Shown piece after piece: positions 15,353-15,811 of a stretch of DNA of 15,811 nt. This DNA comes from Clostridia bacterium (GTDB taxonomy: Bacteria; Bacillota_A; Clostridia; UBA1381). A program made the position numbers and the translations under genes. The DNA lies in contig JAFSSG010000035.1 in assembly GCA_017451145.1 (NCBI GenBank), forward strand, positions 1 through 15,811, read 5' to 3'. Position 1 is the first letter of the stretch. Each line of letters begins with the position of its first letter. Below the pieces are notes generated by a model, which did no database searches, had not been told where the DNA came from, and saw only the letters and a list, made by a program, of their open reading frames with translations.

Positions 15353-15811
15353 TTAAAATTCTAACTGTGTATCTAAAATTTTTTCTATGAATATATACCC
15401 GTCATTCTGAACGGGCGTTATTTTGACGCCGAGCCTTTTTGAGAGCTCCGAAAGAGTGATATTGTCCAAAAAAACGTCATCACCGCTTTTTAACATACAT
15501 TCGGTTATAAAAAGCTCGTCAAATTCCGATGCATCGGAAAGCGTCAGTAAAATATCACTTGCAGTGACTAAGCCCGACACATTAACGCCTCCGCCAAAAA
15601 ACTCATTTTTGATAGGGAAAACGGTGATTTTCAGTTCATCACATCTATCCATAAGCCTGTCGGCAAGAGTTTTTATAAATCCGTATGCGATTTCACCCGT
15701 CGCAATAGCAACATTCCTACGGTATTTTTTGGGCTTAACAAGCGATATTGCCTCATCAAACTCCTCCTGCATCGATGCAATAAGTCCAACGCCGTTTTCA
15801 ATCTGCGGAAA
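15353..15811 (-). CDS. DUF512 family protein, C-terminal part (cut by window edge)
   Basis: The reading frame stays open to the right edge, so only the last 152 residues are present. The edge codons read FPQIENGVGLIASMQEEF; the phrase QIENGVG, then GEIAYGFI and NEFFGGGVNVSGLVTASDI, are hallmarks of the DUF512 domain. Full members of this family have a PDZ-like N-terminus, a radical-SAM-like middle with cysteines and then this domain; those parts lie outside the window. The ATG at 15772 is internal and not the start. The gene is the first one visible in the operon with der; its function is not established. Confidence 0.92.
   Translation of the reverse strand, partial: FPQIENGVGLIASMQEEFDEAISLVKPKKYRRNVAIATGEIAYGFIKTLADRLMDRCDELKITVFPIKNEFFGGGVNVSGLVTASDILLTLSDASEFDELFITECMLKSGDDVFLDNITLSELSKRLGVKITPVQNDGYIFIEKILDTQLEF

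Noticed and set aside
1..15811. CRISPR arrays, insertion sequences, riboswitches or T-boxes
   Set aside because: No regularly spaced direct repeats, transposase motifs or long structured leaders were seen; intergenic spaces are all short.

Overview
This window looks like a chromosomal segment of a low-to-mid GC Gram-positive anaerobe of class Clostridia. The reasons are the gene order DUF512 protein - der - plsY - gpsA, strong AGGAGG-type ribosome binding sites, consensus sigma-A promoters, tRNA genes with encoded CCA, and a selenium/sulfur-type DUF3343 plus cysteine-desulfurase pair. No finer placement can be supported from the sequence. Coding density is very high: no stretch over 300 bases lacks a gene, and every gene except one large helicase gene lies on the minus strand.

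Reading in the direction of minus-strand transcription, from the right edge: (1) A housekeeping operon enters from outside the window: the C-terminal part of a DUF512 protein, der (ribosome-assembly GTPase), plsY and gpsA (glycerol-3-phosphate acylation and supply for phospholipid synthesis). Gaps are 1-12 nt. (2) asnA (ammonia-dependent asparagine synthetase) follows, with its own near-perfect promoter whose spacer holds a perfect 8-bp dyad. It ends at a bidirectional terminator shared with the plus-strand SNF2 gene. (3) A 1037-residue SWIM/SNF2 helicase-like ATPase is read divergently from an MreB/actin-like gene. Their promoters are back to back, with the -35 boxes 9 bp apart. (4) The MreB-like gene heads a tight operon: trmN6-like methyltransferase, rsmI, a Cof-type HAD phosphatase, and a 920-residue MmeI-like (type IIL) restriction-modification enzyme that begins 4 nt after the HAD gene. 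(5) After an unusual 89-bp inverted-repeat region come a DUF3343 (putative Se/S carrier) gene and an overlapping class V aminotransferase/cysteine desulfurase. (6) A tRNA-Gly(UCC) and tRNA-Arg(UCU) pair is driven by a perfect consensus promoter.

Most of the window is core metabolism and translation. The accessory element is the single-polypeptide restriction-modification gene inserted between housekeeping genes. Its presumed target-recognition region is visibly more AT-rich than the rest of the gene. The most unusual sequence structure is the inverted duplication of the DUF3343 translation start (1658-1746). In any read-through mRNA it would lock that gene's ribosome binding site and start codon in a long stem, while an internal promoter candidate would make an mRNA without the blocking arm. 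I did not find a convincing wholly new multi-gene system.
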